Origin: Henriciella barbarensis | GTDB lineage: Bacteria > Pseudomonadota > Alphaproteobacteria > Caulobacterales > Hyphomonadaceae | Direction: 5' to 3' | Assembly: GCF_003576345.1 (NCBI RefSeq) | Contig: NZ_QWGB01000007.1 | Location: forward strand, 62,001 to 126,000 | Length of the DNA stretch: 64,000 nt | Shown: positions 54,245 through 63,493 of the stretch, in pieces | How positions within the stretch are numbered: position 1 is the stretch's first letter | Layout: every line of letters starts with the position of its first letter | Translations under genes and position numbers: made by a program | The notes under the pieces: model-generated | Databases searched by the model: none | What the model was told of the DNA's origin: nothing | Seen by the model: the letters and a program-made list of their open reading frames with translations, nothing else

Positions 54245-54273
54245 TTGACGCCTCAAAGGATCCGGCATAGCTT
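54245..54273 (+). promoter_or_regulatory. Sigma70-type promoter with a likely leaderless start
   Basis: TTGACG (54245-54250) and a degenerate -10 TAGCTT (54268-54273) are 17 bases apart. A start point six to seven bases on falls at or next to ATG 54280, and no ribosome site is visible. The alphaproteobacterial consensus is TTGACG with a flexible -10. Confidence 0.4.
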
Positions 54274-54279
54274 TTATCG

Positions 54280-54660
54280 ATGAACGATAAAACTGACTTC
54301 CGACCCGGTGATGTTGTCTCTGTTCGCTTTGGCGGCGTGCTTCGACATTATGGCGTTGTTGGCTGGGATGGCCGGATCATATCGAACACGCGCCGCCATG
54401 ATGGTGTCGTCACGCAGTCCATTAAAGACTTCGCTGAAGGCCGTGAAATCAGGAACCATGGCCGCAGCGCTTCGGCATGTGACTTTACGGCAATTGATCG
54501 CGCCAGCCGGCGTATCGGTCATGACTACCATCTGACCGGCTCGAACTGTGTCCACTTCGTGCGCGGTGCGCATGGCCGCAAGCCAACCGTGACGCAGATT
54601 GCGCGCGGCACGTTCGAGGCCTTCAGGGACATGGTGGGGTCGAAGCGCCGCCGCTGGTAG
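54280..54660 (+). CDS. LRAT/NC-domain (NlpC/P60-related) protein
   Basis: The 126-residue protein fits the lecithin-retinol acyltransferase-like NC family. It starts with a DFRPGDVVSVRFGG strand, has H23 in LRHYGVVGWDG (catalytic His) and the diagnostic SNCVHFVR segment with the catalytic Cys90. No signal peptide or membrane segment is seen. Bacterial members are thought to be acyltransferases or thiol peptidases; the substrate is unknown. The C-terminus is rich in Arg and Lys. No ribosome site is visible, and the promoter lies just before the ATG. Confidence 0.85.
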   Translation: MNDKTDFRPGDVVSVRFGGVLRHYGVVGWDGRIISNTRRHDGVVTQSIKDFAEGREIRNHGRSASACDFTAIDRASRRIGHDYHLTGSNCVHFVRGAHGRKPTVTQIARGTFEAFRDMVGSKRRRW

Positions 54661-54708
54661 GCAGCAGGCGGCTTGGCGGTCGGCTGACGGGCAGGCGCGC
54701 TGCGCTGC

Positions 54709-55110
54709 TCAGCCCTTCCAGTTATGCGGCGGTTTTCCGTGCTTGCCAGTGCTTTCCCACTGGGCCTCTTCGGCCTTGTTCGAAAGCTGCAGGTTGAAAA
54801 GTACGCCCTTGAACATTGGCAGCAAGGCCAGCGCTGTTCCGACCATGGCACTGAGCAGCACGACAAAGCCGAGAATTTTCAGCCACAGCGCCATCTCTAC
54901 CATTGGCAAGATGAAGTAGAATGGCGCGAAGACGATCATCACCAAAAAGCCAACAAAGAAGGCTGGGCCATCGGCGGTGTCAGCCGAGCGGAAATCCTGG
55001 CCGCAGGCCTCACACTCATCGCGAAAGACAAGATAACGGCCGAAGAGCCTGCCTTCGCCGCAATTGGGGCAGCGTTGCTTGATACCGCGCTTGATCGGGT
55101 CGTTTATCAT
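54709..55110 (-). CDS. DUF983 family zinc-ribbon membrane protein
   Basis: The 133-residue protein begins with two CxxC-type cysteine pairs (CPNCGEGRLF and CEACGQDF), as in a zinc ribbon, then two membrane helices (about residues 53-75 and 80-102). This is the DUF983 pattern. In many Alphaproteobacteria DUF983 lies inside the cytochrome oxidase cluster between ctaE and surf1 and may aid oxidase assembly; here it is about 50 kb away from that cluster. ATG 55110 is used; the frame extends to 55164 without a better start. Confidence 0.88.
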   Translation of the reverse strand: MINDPIKRGIKQRCPNCGEGRLFGRYLVFRDECEACGQDFRSADTADGPAFFVGFLVMIVFAPFYFILPMVEMALWLKILGFVVLLSAMVGTALALLPMFKGVLFNLQLSNKAEEAQWESTGKHGKPPHNWKG

Positions 55111-55176
55111 GGAGCAGATATGCACTCTGCGCGCCCGCGCCGATAGTGCGGCGCGAGCGCACATCAGGCTTGTTAC

Positions 55177-55971
55177 CTAGTGGCCGGCCTCTCCCGCGTC
55201 TCCGGACTTTCTGCGCTTTCGCGCAACAAGGTTCAGGATTTCGACAAAGACCGAGAAAGCCATGGCCGCGTAGATATAGCCCTTGGGCACGTGAACACCG
55301 AAGCCATCGGCGATCAGCACCATGCCTATCATCAACAGGAACGCCAGTGCGAGCATGACCACGGTCGGATTCTTGTTGATGAACCGTGCCAGCGGCCCAG
55401 CAGCGAGCAACATGACCAGAACTGCGATAACGACGGCCACGACCATGATCGGGACCTGATCGGTCATGCCTACGGCGGTCAGGATCGAGTCGATCGAGAA
55501 GACCATGTCGAGGAGGATGATCTGGACCAGTACGCTCGCGAAGCCCACGCTGGCACGCTTGTCACCAAAGACGCTGTCGCTCGGTTCCGGGTCGATATGG
55601 TGGTGGATCTCTGTCGTCGCTTTCCAGACGAGGAAGAGGCCGCCGGATACGAGAATGATGTCGCGCCAGGAAAAGGCCGTTTCGAATGTAACCTCGCCAT
55701 GATCGCCGGGCGGGCCGGCAATGCCGAGATCAAAGACCGTCGCCGTCAGGCCGACGATCCATGCGATCGTTGCCAGCAGCGCCAAACGCAGAATGAGCGC
55801 TAGGCCGATGCCGATCCGCCGCGCGGCTGGCCGCTGCTTTTCCGGGAGCTTGTTTGTGAGAATTGAGATGAAGACAAGATTGTCGATGCCAAGCACGATC
55901 TCGAGAATGATCAAGGTGGCGAGTGCCGCCCATGCCTCAGGCGTTGCAAACACTGCAAGATAATCAGCCAA
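55177..55971 (-). CDS. TerC-family integral membrane protein
   Basis: The 264-residue protein has about seven membrane helices and the two TerC acidic motifs: [17 protein letters not shown] at the N-terminus and [18 protein letters not shown] in the middle. TerC proteins are linked to metal (Mn2+) export and to tellurite resistance. The adjacent DUF983 gene is on the same strand 66 bases downstream. Length and motif order match the YkoY/YjbE-type subgroup. It has its own intergenic region, shared with the divergent nitroreductase gene. Confidence 0.92.
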   Translation of the reverse strand: MADYLAVFATPEAWAALATLIILEIVLGIDNLVFISILTNKLPEKQRPAARRIGIGLALILRLALLATIAWIVGLTATVFDLGIAGPPGDHGEVTFETAFSWRDIILVSGGLFLVWKATTEIHHHIDPEPSDSVFGDKRASVGFASVLVQIILLDMVFSIDSILTAVGMTDQVPIMVVAVVIAVLVMLLAAGPLARFINKNPTVVMLALAFLLMIGMVLIADGFGVHVPKGYIYAAMAFSVFVEILNLVARKRRKSGDAGEAGH

Positions 55972-56086
55972 ATCTCTTTCCCCCTGTCCTGTAGGTCGAG
56001 TTAGTAATGGCTTGAGCAGGCGCCGGGTTCCAGCCCTGCTTGCCCTGACTTTGAGCTAATTTGAATTTGCCGCTCAACGGGCCTTG

Positions 56087-56103
56087 GCTACCGCAGCGGT
56101 AGC
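56087..56103. promoter_or_regulatory. 17-bp palindrome between terC and the second nitroreductase
   Basis: GCTACCGC-A-GCGGTAGC is a perfect inverted repeat with 8-bp arms, 54 bases before ATG 56158 in a 186-base divergent spacer. It is too short-looped for a terminator, and lacks a T run. An operator for a dimeric regulator such as a TetR, LysR or MarR protein is plausible; none is encoded nearby. Confidence 0.45.
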
Positions 56104-56157
56104 AAACTAGCTTGCGCGGCAGAAATGCCCGATTCAGGCACGAGGGAGAGATTGAGG

Positions 56158-56835
56158 ATGGAATACGAACAGGTTGTACGCGAGCGTCGCAGCATCAGGG
56201 GCTTTCAGAAGAAGCCCGTCCCAAAAGCATTGGTGCGCGAAGTTCTGGAGATCGCGATGCGCGCGCCGACCTCACTTAACACCCAGCCCTGGAATTTCTA
56301 CGTCGTCGCTGGCGATGTGCTGGACAAGATTCGCAAGGGCAATGTGGAGCGCAATGTGGCTGGCGTGCCCGACAGCCGTGAGTTCCGTATGGGTCCTGGC
56401 TATGAGGGCCCCCACCGCGAGCGCCAGATCGAGATCGCGAAACAGCTGTTCGCCGTCATGGGCATTGAACGCCACGACAAGGAAGCACGTATGGACTGGG
56501 TGCTGCGCGGCTTCCGTCAATTCGATGCGCCGGTCTCCATCGTGGTGACCTATGACAAGTCCATTCAGGGCAGCGACATCGCGCCTTTTGATTGCGGCGG
56601 CGTGGTCAACTGCATCGTCAATACGGCCTGGTCGAAAGGTCTGGGTTGCGTCATCAACAGCCAGGGAATCATGCAGAGCCCTGTGGTTCGCGAGCACGCG
56701 AAAATCCCGGACGATCAGGTGATCCAGACCTGTATTGCGATGGGGTGGCCTGACGACGAATTCCCGGCCAACTCGGTCGTTTCGAACCGCAAGTCGGTTG
56801 ATGAGGCCGCGACCTTCCTTGGCTTCGACGACTAG
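56158..56835 (+). CDS. Nitroreductase-family FMN oxidoreductase (second of two)
   Basis: The 225-residue protein has the RRSIRGFQKKPVP and PTSLNTQPWNFYVV flavin-contacting motifs and a glycine-rich GLGCVINSQGI segment, then GWPDDEFPANSV. The pattern resembles NfsA/NfsB-like and nitrobenzoate-type reductases. ATG 56158 is preceded by GGGAGAG at seven bases; an upstream ATG at 56125 lacks such a site. The substrate is unknown. It ends about 100 bases before the EmrAB genes, so co-induction by xenobiotics is possible but not shown. Confidence 0.9.
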   Translation: MEYEQVVRERRSIRGFQKKPVPKALVREVLEIAMRAPTSLNTQPWNFYVVAGDVLDKIRKGNVERNVAGVPDSREFRMGPGYEGPHRERQIEIAKQLFAVMGIERHDKEARMDWVLRGFRQFDAPVSIVVTYDKSIQGSDIAPFDCGGVVNCIVNTAWSKGLGCVINSQGIMQSPVVREHAKIPDDQVIQTCIAMGWPDDEFPANSVVSNRKSVDEAATFLGFDD

Positions 56836-56871
56836 TCGACGGGGAGCTTCGAGTTGCCTTTGCGTCACCTC

Positions 56872-56887
56872 TCGAACAATCGTTCGA
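56872..56887. promoter_or_regulatory. Candidate operator overlapping the emrAB promoter
   Basis: TCGAAC-AATC-GTTCGA (56872-56887) is an inverted repeat with 6-bp arms. A -10-like TTAGAT lies at 56895-56900; counting 17 bases back puts a -35 inside the palindrome. A repressor bound there would block transcription of emrA-emrB. No regulator gene is adjacent. Confidence 0.45.
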
Positions 56888-56937
56888 ACTGGCGTTAGAT
56901 AGCCTTCAGGGATGGAAACCAGGAAGGCTACACGCTC

Positions 56938-58098
56938 ATGGATGGCGGGGCCGCACAGACTGATACCGGCGTAAAGTCCGGTCTCGCAGGACGTTGGCCG
57001 TGGCTGACGGGCCGGCGCGTCAGGATGGCCGTGATTGTCGCAGCCCTGTTGATCGCTGCAGTCTTTCTTTTCCGGTTTTTGAGTGTACGCGCCGGCTATG
57101 TCTCGACGGCGGATGCGCGAATCGCGTCCGACATGGTGGCGGTATCGACTGATATTTCGGGCCGCATCACAGTGCTGGCGGTCAGCAAGGGCGACCGCGT
57201 CGAGGCTGGCGATGTCATCTTCGAAATCGACCGGCGTGAAGCTGAACTGACGCTTGCGCAGTATCAGGCAGAGGCTGACCGGCTCCGCGCAGAAATCCAG
57301 CGCGAGGAAATGCGCGCAAACCTCTCAACGTCGAAGGCCGGCAGTGAAGTGGCCGCACGCAGGGCCGGAACCCTGTCGGCCAGCGCGTCAGTGGCGGCCG
57401 CCATGTCAGACTTCGAAACGGCGCAGTCTGATTTTGCGCGCACCGAGGACCTCTTCAATCGTGGACGGGTGACGCAGGCCGCGCTGGACCGCGCCCAGAA
57501 TGAGCTGGACACCGCCCAGCAAGCCGTTAGGCGCGCAGAAGCCGACGCCGACCGGGCGCTTGCCGAACAACGCACGGCAAGCATTGCAGGCGAGGAAGTC
57601 GCGCTGATCGAATACGATCTCTCAGTCCTTCGCGCCGCGCTGCGCCAGGCGGAGGCACGGGTCGAGGCGCAACAGGTCGTGGTCGACCAGCATACGATCC
57701 GCAGCCCCATCGACGGTGTCGTGGACGAGATTTTCTATGATGTAGGCGAGCATTCGCTACGCGGTTTTCGCATGGCGCTTGTTCATGACCCTGGTGCGGC
57801 ATGGGTGTCCGCCAATATCAAGGAGACCGAGATCCGGCACGTGCAGCCCGGCGCGGGGGTGAAGGTCCAGATCGACAGCTATCCGGGCCGCGAGTTCGAG
57901 GGTCGCGTGGCATCCATCAATGACTCGACATTGGCCGAAGCCGCTCTCATGCCAAACCCGAATGCCAATGGCGTCTTCACCAAGATCACGCAGCGCATCT
58001 CCGTCCGTATCGATCTTGATGCCGGCGACCTGGCTTTGCGACCCGGAACCATGGCGACGGTCAGAATTGAGAAAACACCGCCCGGGGAAGCGGGGTGA
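56938..58098 (+). CDS. EmrA/HlyD-type membrane fusion protein
   Basis: The 386-residue protein has one N-terminal membrane helix (about residues 29-47), a lipoyl half-motif VSTADARIASDMVAVSTDISGRI, a long helical hairpin (about 100-240) rich in Glu/Arg/Ala, the second lipoyl strand HTIRSPIDGVVDEIFYDVGEH, and beta-barrel and membrane-proximal segments. It couples the MFS pump EmrB to an outer-membrane channel. An AGGAAGG site lies nine bases before the ATG. It overlaps emrB by four bases (GTGA). Confidence 0.93.
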   Translation: MDGGAAQTDTGVKSGLAGRWPWLTGRRVRMAVIVAALLIAAVFLFRFLSVRAGYVSTADARIASDMVAVSTDISGRITVLAVSKGDRVEAGDVIFEIDRREAELTLAQYQAEADRLRAEIQREEMRANLSTSKAGSEVAARRAGTLSASASVAAAMSDFETAQSDFARTEDLFNRGRVTQAALDRAQNELDTAQQAVRRAEADADRALAEQRTASIAGEEVALIEYDLSVLRAALRQAEARVEAQQVVVDQHTIRSPIDGVVDEIFYDVGEHSLRGFRMALVHDPGAAWVSANIKETEIRHVQPGAGVKVQIDSYPGREFEGRVASINDSTLAEAALMPNPNANGVFTKITQRISVRIDLDAGDLALRPGTMATVRIEKTPPGEAG

Positions 58099-59741
58099 GC
58101 GTTACGTCAGGAATGCCGCGGCCGGGTAAATTTCGCGCGCCGCTGCCCCTGCCAGCCGACATTCCGCCGCTTGCCAATAGCGCCATCCGTGAGCGCTTTG
58201 CCCAGTTCGGCGCGTCATACCGGTGGCTTCTGCTTTTCTCCATGCTGATCGGGTCAATGTCGACGCTTCTCGCAGCGACGACCATCAATGTTGCCCTGCC
58301 CGCGATTATCGGTGCGTTCGGCCTTGGTCAGGATCAGGCACAGTGGATGTCTACGGCCTTCCTCGCGTCTTCCACCATTGCGATGCTGGCAAACGCTTGG
58401 GCCATGTCCGCTTACGGACCGCGCGCGACCTATATATTCGGCATGCTGATGTTTGTTGCGGGCTCGCTGCTGGGCGCCGTCAGCAACACGCTTGCCTTGC
58501 TGATCGTGTCGCGGGCGATGCAGGGCATGGCGGCGGGACTACTTCAGCCCATGTCGATGTTCCTGATCTTCCAGACCTTTCCGGACAAGCAGCGCGGCAC
58601 GGCGATTGGCATCTTTTCCATTGGCGTTGTGCTCGCGCCAGCCTTTGGTCCGGCGCTCGGGGGGGTCGCCGTCGACCTGTCGAGCTGGCGGCTGGTTTTT
58701 GTCGCAACGGTTCCGCTCGCGCTGCTGGCGCTGGCGGCGGCACCACTTCTCATGCCCAAGGCGGACCCGGCGCAACAAGCGGAGAAACGCCCGCTCGACT
58801 GGCAGGGCCTGCTCTTGCTCAGCGTTTCTGCCGTGTCCTTCCTGTCGGGCTTTGCGGGCGGGAACCGCGATGGCTGGGATTCCGATATTTCCCTGATCAA
58901 GTTCGCTGTCGGCTTTGTTGCCGGGATCGCCTTTTTCTTCTGGGAGCGGCGTCACCCCTTCCCTGCTCTGAACCCCAAGATCTTTACCTATCGCCAGTTC
59001 TGGTCTGCAGGGCTTGTCATCTCGGCAACCGGCATCGCGATCTATGGCTCGACCTATATGATCCCGTTGTTCGTGCAGCTGGTGCAGAACTATTCGCCGA
59101 CGGCAGCGGGCATCATGATGATCCCGGCGGGTCTTGCCATGGTGATTGGCTTTCCGATTGCCGGGCGGCTGACCGACAAGGTGGATGTGCGCTGGCTGCT
59201 GGCGTTCGGCATTATCTCGTTCGGGACGTCGGCCTTCCTGCTATCGCATGTCACGGCGTTGACGCCATACTGGACACTGGTTGTCTGGATCGTGCTGAGC
59301 CGCATCGGAATCAGCTTCTGCATGCCGCCCGCCAATACGACGGCCGTGCGGGCCGTACCGCCGCCATTGCTCGCATCTGCGACTGGCGGCGCATCCTTCC
59401 TGATGCAGATTGGCGGGGCATTTGGTGTAAACCTTCTAGCGATCCTGCTGCAGCGCCGGCTGATCTTTCACGGCGAGCATCTGGCCTCTGGAGTCAATGA
59501 AGCGAATGCGCAGCTATCCTACACCCACGTCCAGATTGCACGCGAACTGGAGCGGAGCGGCATGCCACAGCTGCCGGCGTTTCAGTCAGCATTTGGAGAG
59601 CTCGGCCGGCAGATCTCGAATGAGGCGGCGGTGTATGCTTTCCGCGACTGCTTCCTCGTTATCGGTATATGGTTTGTCATCGTGCTCGGCTTCCTGGCAC
59701 TGATGCCGAAGCCGAAGCTGGACCCATTGCAGGGGAGATAG
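58095..59741 (+). CDS. DHA2-family MFS multidrug transporter (EmrB-like)
   Basis: The 548-residue pump has fourteen predicted helices. It begins at GTG 58095 overlapping emrA. The early ATTINVALPAIIGAFGLG, motif A-type segment and the MQGMAAGLLQPMSMFLIF and GWxxGPALGG-like helix C region (SIGVVLAPAFGPALGG) match EmrB/QacA. It should expel hydrophobic compounds with EmrA. It is followed by a shared hairpin and the convergent M16 peptidase gene. Confidence 0.94.
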   Translation: MSVTSGMPRPGKFRAPLPLPADIPPLANSAIRERFAQFGASYRWLLLFSMLIGSMSTLLAATTINVALPAIIGAFGLGQDQAQWMSTAFLASSTIAMLANAWAMSAYGPRATYIFGMLMFVAGSLLGAVSNTLALLIVSRAMQGMAAGLLQPMSMFLIFQTFPDKQRGTAIGIFSIGVVLAPAFGPALGGVAVDLSSWRLVFVATVPLALLALAAAPLLMPKADPAQQAEKRPLDWQGLLLLSVSAVSFLSGFAGGNRDGWDSDISLIKFAVGFVAGIAFFFWERRHPFPALNPKIFTYRQFWSAGLVISATGIAIYGSTYMIPLFVQLVQNYSPTAAGIMMIPAGLAMVIGFPIAGRLTDKVDVRWLLAFGIISFGTSAFLLSHVTALTPYWTLVVWIVLSRIGISFCMPPANTTAVRAVPPPLLASATGGASFLMQIGGAFGVNLLAILLQRRLIFHGEHLASGVNEANAQLSYTHVQIARELERSGMPQLPAFQSAFGELGRQISNEAAVYAFRDCFLVIGIWFVIVLGFLALMPKPKLDPLQGR

Positions 59742-59772
59742 GCGCGCCGGTTAGCGCGTCGCAACCGGCGCC
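59742..59772. terminator. Hairpin between emrB and the M16 peptidase gene (possible bidirectional terminator)
   Basis: GCCGGTT (59746-59752) pairs with AACCGGC (59763-59769), with extra GC pairs possible outside. It sits between two convergent stop codons. No T run is visible in either direction, so efficiency is uncertain. Confidence 0.4.
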
Positions 59773-59779
59773 TCCTCGC

Positions 59780-62665
59780 TTAATCCGCGTCAGCGCTCGC
59801 TTCGACGGGATTGCCGTGAATGTCGAGGACAGTGACATCCCCGCCCGCAAAGTCGGTGACCGGTTCAAGCTGCGTTTCGGCATCACCAACTATGACCCAC
59901 GTCATCTGAGGCTCCGCGAGATATTCGCTGATTACGCGCTGATACTCTTCCAGCGGCATGGAGACGAGCGCCTGCTGTTCTTGCTCCACAAAGTCGATCG
60001 GGCGGTCATATTCACTGATCTCATGCAGGATGCCGAGCTTTGCGCTCAGGCTTTCGAAGGCGCGCGTGTTCGCCTTCACGACTTTCTGGCGCGTCAGCTC
60101 CACCGCAGCATCATCAAAGGTCGGGCCGTAATCCTGAAGCATTTGCCGAATGACATCGAGCGACGCGCCGGTGGCGTTGGCCCGCACGCTGGTGCCGACC
60201 CTGAAGGTCTGCGGCGAGGTGCCTTCGCTGAGATAGGAATAGGCGCCGTAGGTGTAGCCCTTCTCGATCCGCAGGACCTGGGCAAGGTCGCCGCTGATCC
60301 CGCCGCCAAGCTTTTCGTTGGCGAAGTCGATCGGATTATAGTCAGGATCGGTCGTCGGCACGATCAGCTTACCGATATTCAGTACACTCTGTTTTGATCC
60401 CGGCACATCGATGAAGTAGACCTTGCCCTCGTCATCCTGCTCGGCGACCTCGTATTCAGGGCGCACAATGTCTTCGTCCGAGAGCAGTGCCGTGACGCCA
60501 GCAAACGCCTCTTCTGCGCGCGCCCGCGACACATCGCCGGCAATATGCATCCGGACATCACTGGCGAGCATCTGATCCAAATAGGATTTGAGGTCATCGA
60601 GCTCTATGGCCGTTATGCTTTCCTCGGTACCGATACTGAACCGGCCCTGTGGATGGTCTGCGCCGTAGATCAGCTGCGCGAAGGCGCCGGCGGCGATGTA
60701 TTGCGGATTGGCCTGTCGGTCGCGAATGGTTGTGAGCGCGGCTGACTTCTCGCGTTCAAAGTCCTCAACATCCCATCGCGGCGATGAAATCATCTGCTCG
60801 ATCAATGCGACCGTCTCTTCGAAATTGCGGGCGAGTGAGGTGGCGCTGATAGTGACGCTAGTGGCGTCAGCGCGGACGCTGACACCGGAACCGAGAAGGC
60901 CGATTGCCTGTTCCAGTTCGGCCGGCGTCTTCGTCGCCGTCCCCTCGTTCAACATAGCCGCCACGAGGTTGGCGGTCCCGACCTTGTCCTGCGGATCGAG
61001 CCATGAGCCGGCATCGAAGACGATGTCGAAGGTGACCAGCGGAAGCTCGTCATTCTCGATACCGAAAAGCTCCGCACCCTCCCCCCGCGATGCCTGCCAG
61101 ACTTCGGGCATCTCTATAAGCGGGAGCTCGCCGAATGGCGGCTCGGAGCGGTCATACTGGCTTGGCGTCTTCGCATATTCCGCTTCTTCGCCCTGCGAGA
61201 CTTCCTCGCTCGCAACGTCGGCGCGGACATCCTCAATCCAGACTTCGGCCTGCTCTGCGCCCTCCAGAGCGAGCGCGGCTTCACCCTGCGGCACGAAGCT
61301 GGTGATGATGGAGGGCTTGTCCTTGATGTAAGTCTCATAGACGCGCATCACATCTTCAGCCGTCACCGCACGCAGCAGCTCCGCTGTGCGGATAGAATTG
61401 GCGGGGTCGCCAGCAAACTCGTTATCGGTGGCAAGCTGGTTCGCTTTCCCGAGCACGGTCGAAAGCTCATTATACAGAACTGTTTCCTGCTCGGCCTTGA
61501 TGCGCTGCAAGTCAAGCTCATTGACGCCATGCTCCTCGAAGTCCGAGAGCGCGGAATCAAGCGCCGCTTTCACTGCATCCAGGTCGGTTCCGGACTTTGC
61601 ACGTATACGGAACACAAACTCACCGGCGAGTTCCATACTATTATTGTAGGCGGAGACATCCGGAGCAAGCGCCTGTTCCTCGACGATCTCACGGTAAAGC
61701 GGTGAGTTCTTCGTTCCCGCAATCAGGCGAGCGAGTACGTTGAGCGCCTGCTCATCCTCATCATAGGAGGCGACTGTCGGGAAGGTCAGCCTCAGTTCTG
61801 GCAGGGTCGCGAAGTTATCCTCAAACCAGAGAGAACGCGTCTCGCTCAGCGAGACCGGCATCGGCGCGAGAGGCTGGACGTCAGGCCCACGGCGGATTTC
61901 GCCGAACCAGCGCTGGACCTTTTCCCTCATCTCTTCGATGTCGATATCGCCAACAATGGCGAGCGTTGCATTCGCTGCACCGTAATACTCCGTATAGAAT
62001 TCTTTCAGGTCGTCCAGAGTTGCCGCCTGCAGGTCCGGTAGCTGACCGATGACGGTCCAGCTATAGGGATGGCCTTCAGGATAAAGCGCCTTGCGGATCA
62101 CTTCCTGCGTATAGCCATAGGGCCGGTTATCGACCCGTTCGCGCTTCTCGTTCTTGACGACCTGCTTCTCACGCTCGAGCGCAGCTTCGGTCACCGTGTT
62201 GATCATGTAGCCAAGCCGGTCAGAGTCGATCCAGAGGATCTTGTCGACAGCGTCTTTCGGGACGACTTCGTAATAGATCGTGCCGTCCGACCATGTCCCG
62301 CCATTACGGCTGCCGCCCCAATCCGGGATGGCTTTGCGGTTCCAGCCGCGGGGCACGTTTTCAGAATCGTTGAACGCCATATGTTCGAAGAAATGCGCAA
62401 AGCCGGTCCGGCCCGGGCGCTCCCGGTTCGAGCCGACATGAACGACGGTCGAGAAGGCGACGATCGGGTCAGACCTGTCGACCTGCAGGATGACCTCGAG
62501 CCCGTTTTCGAGGGTGAATTTCTCAAACTCGATCTCGAACTCCGGGACCTCCGCAACCGCCGCGCCCTGCGCTTGTGCAGGTCCTGCCTGCTGGGCGACC
62601 GCGGTGACAGGCGCGATTGTCAGTGTGAGGATGGTTGCAAGCGCTGTGCAGGCCCGAAGCTTCAT
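59780..62665 (-). CDS. M16 family zinc peptidase (two-domain, secreted)
   Basis: The 961-residue product has a signal peptide (about residues 1-24) and two M16 halves. The first carries the inverted zinc motif H91-F-F-E94-H95 and a distal glutamate near 173 (EKQVVKNEKRE). The second half keeps the fold but lacks the motif, as usual. Substrates are periplasmic peptides or small proteins. The family and length resemble pitrilysin-like secreted peptidases of Alphaproteobacteria, some of which lie near cta clusters. ATG 62665 has a GGGAG site; an upstream ATG at 62704 gives a longer leader without signal features. It lies 115 bases after the phytoene-synthase-like gene. Confidence 0.93.
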   Translation of the reverse strand: MKLRACTALATILTLTIAPVTAVAQQAGPAQAQGAAVAEVPEFEIEFEKFTLENGLEVILQVDRSDPIVAFSTVVHVGSNRERPGRTGFAHFFEHMAFNDSENVPRGWNRKAIPDWGGSRNGGTWSDGTIYYEVVPKDAVDKILWIDSDRLGYMINTVTEAALEREKQVVKNEKRERVDNRPYGYTQEVIRKALYPEGHPYSWTVIGQLPDLQAATLDDLKEFYTEYYGAANATLAIVGDIDIEEMREKVQRWFGEIRRGPDVQPLAPMPVSLSETRSLWFEDNFATLPELRLTFPTVASYDEDEQALNVLARLIAGTKNSPLYREIVEEQALAPDVSAYNNSMELAGEFVFRIRAKSGTDLDAVKAALDSALSDFEEHGVNELDLQRIKAEQETVLYNELSTVLGKANQLATDNEFAGDPANSIRTAELLRAVTAEDVMRVYETYIKDKPSIITSFVPQGEAALALEGAEQAEVWIEDVRADVASEEVSQGEEAEYAKTPSQYDRSEPPFGELPLIEMPEVWQASRGEGAELFGIENDELPLVTFDIVFDAGSWLDPQDKVGTANLVAAMLNEGTATKTPAELEQAIGLLGSGVSVRADATSVTISATSLARNFEETVALIEQMISSPRWDVEDFEREKSAALTTIRDRQANPQYIAAGAFAQLIYGADHPQGRFSIGTEESITAIELDDLKSYLDQMLASDVRMHIAGDVSRARAEEAFAGVTALLSDEDIVRPEYEVAEQDDEGKVYFIDVPGSKQSVLNIGKLIVPTTDPDYNPIDFANEKLGGGISGDLAQVLRIEKGYTYGAYSYLSEGTSPQTFRVGTSVRANATGASLDVIRQMLQDYGPTFDDAAVELTRQKVVKANTRAFESLSAKLGILHEISEYDRPIDFVEQEQQALVSMPLEEYQRVISEYLAEPQMTWVIVGDAETQLEPVTDFAGGDVTVLDIHGNPVEASADAD

Positions 62666-62780
62666 GTCGTACTCCCTCTTCGAATTTGACGCGCCGAAAC
62701 GCACGGCGCCGACCGAACTTCGGCCAATAAGACCAATGTAGCTTATTGATTTTCGATGTCACGCGCCCAGCTGGTGCGCG

Positions 62781-63431
62781 TCAGACTTTCCCGGATAGAA
62801 CAGCCTTCAACACGCATAGCCGCTTTGCTAACGGGCGAGGTGAGGCACCGCGCGCATAGAGACGGCGCAGGCGGAGATGCGCCAGCGCGGGCAACACTTC
62901 AGGCGGAAGACGAAGGCGCTGTGCGCGCACCTGGGGCGCGTCGCCCCGGCGCCCAGCAGCGAACTCCGCTGCCAGCTCGTCAATGTCTTCGCCAAGATCG
63001 ACAGACGGCGCGACGAGCTTCGTTGCGCTTCGCGCGATCGCAGCCTCAGGCTCAAGAGAGCGATCCTTCTGCTCGAATGCCGCTTCATATCCGTCAATGA
63101 TCAAGGAAAGATCGGCCATCGTGAGCGCTGATTGTTCCAGCATTCCGACAAGGGCGAGAACTACGTCATGGGCACGTGGGGGGCTACCCTCGTCCAATTC
63201 GCTGAGCGCGTCACGCCACCACTGAAAGCGGATAGCGCCCAGGGTCGGTTCAGTCACGATAAGACGGACGCGCGCCAACTCCCAGCAGAACGCGTAAAGC
63301 GCGATCAGGGCATGACGCGCCTCAGTCTGTGCATAACGGGAAGAAAGCCAGCGATCTTCGTCGCCTGTCCGCAGCCTTCGGTCGATATTCGCCCATATTT
63401 CAGGGTCCGGCGGGGTGGAACTAATCGTCAT
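62781..63431 (-). CDS. Squalene/phytoene synthase-family protein (NDUFAF6-like)
   Basis: The 216-residue protein has the helical prenyl-synthase fold, with LIALYAFCWELARVRLIVTEPTLGAIRFQWWRDAL near residues 45-78. The usual DxxxD aspartate-rich motifs are not obvious. This matches the short alphaproteobacterial relatives of human NDUFAF6, which are linked to complex I assembly rather than to carotenoids. A phytoene synthase role is therefore doubtful. It ends in a basic region with the VLPALAHLRL pattern typical of the family. ATG 63431 is chosen; a longer frame starts at 63452. It is divergent from sodB with a 62-base gap. Confidence 0.8.
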   Translation of the reverse strand: MTISSTPPDPEIWANIDRRLRTGDEDRWLSSRYAQTEARHALIALYAFCWELARVRLIVTEPTLGAIRFQWWRDALSELDEGSPPRAHDVVLALVGMLEQSALTMADLSLIIDGYEAAFEQKDRSLEPEAAIARSATKLVAPSVDLGEDIDELAAEFAAGRRGDAPQVRAQRLRLPPEVLPALAHLRLRRLYARGASPRPLAKRLCVLKAVLSGKV

Positions 63432-63493
63432 GGCAACCATATCTGTGGGCAAACGCCTTTATCAAAGGCAGCAATACAGCAAGGAGTGACCCC

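Noticed and set aside
62761-62781. ACGCGC/GCGCGT inverted repeat after the phytoene-synthase-like gene
   Set aside because: Short 6-bp stem, no T run, and it overlaps the stop codon; not strong enough to call.
62781-63431. Carotenoid or squalene biosynthesis gene
   Set aside because: No aspartate-rich catalytic motifs and no neighbouring carotenoid or hopanoid genes; the short form fits NDUFAF6-like relatives better.
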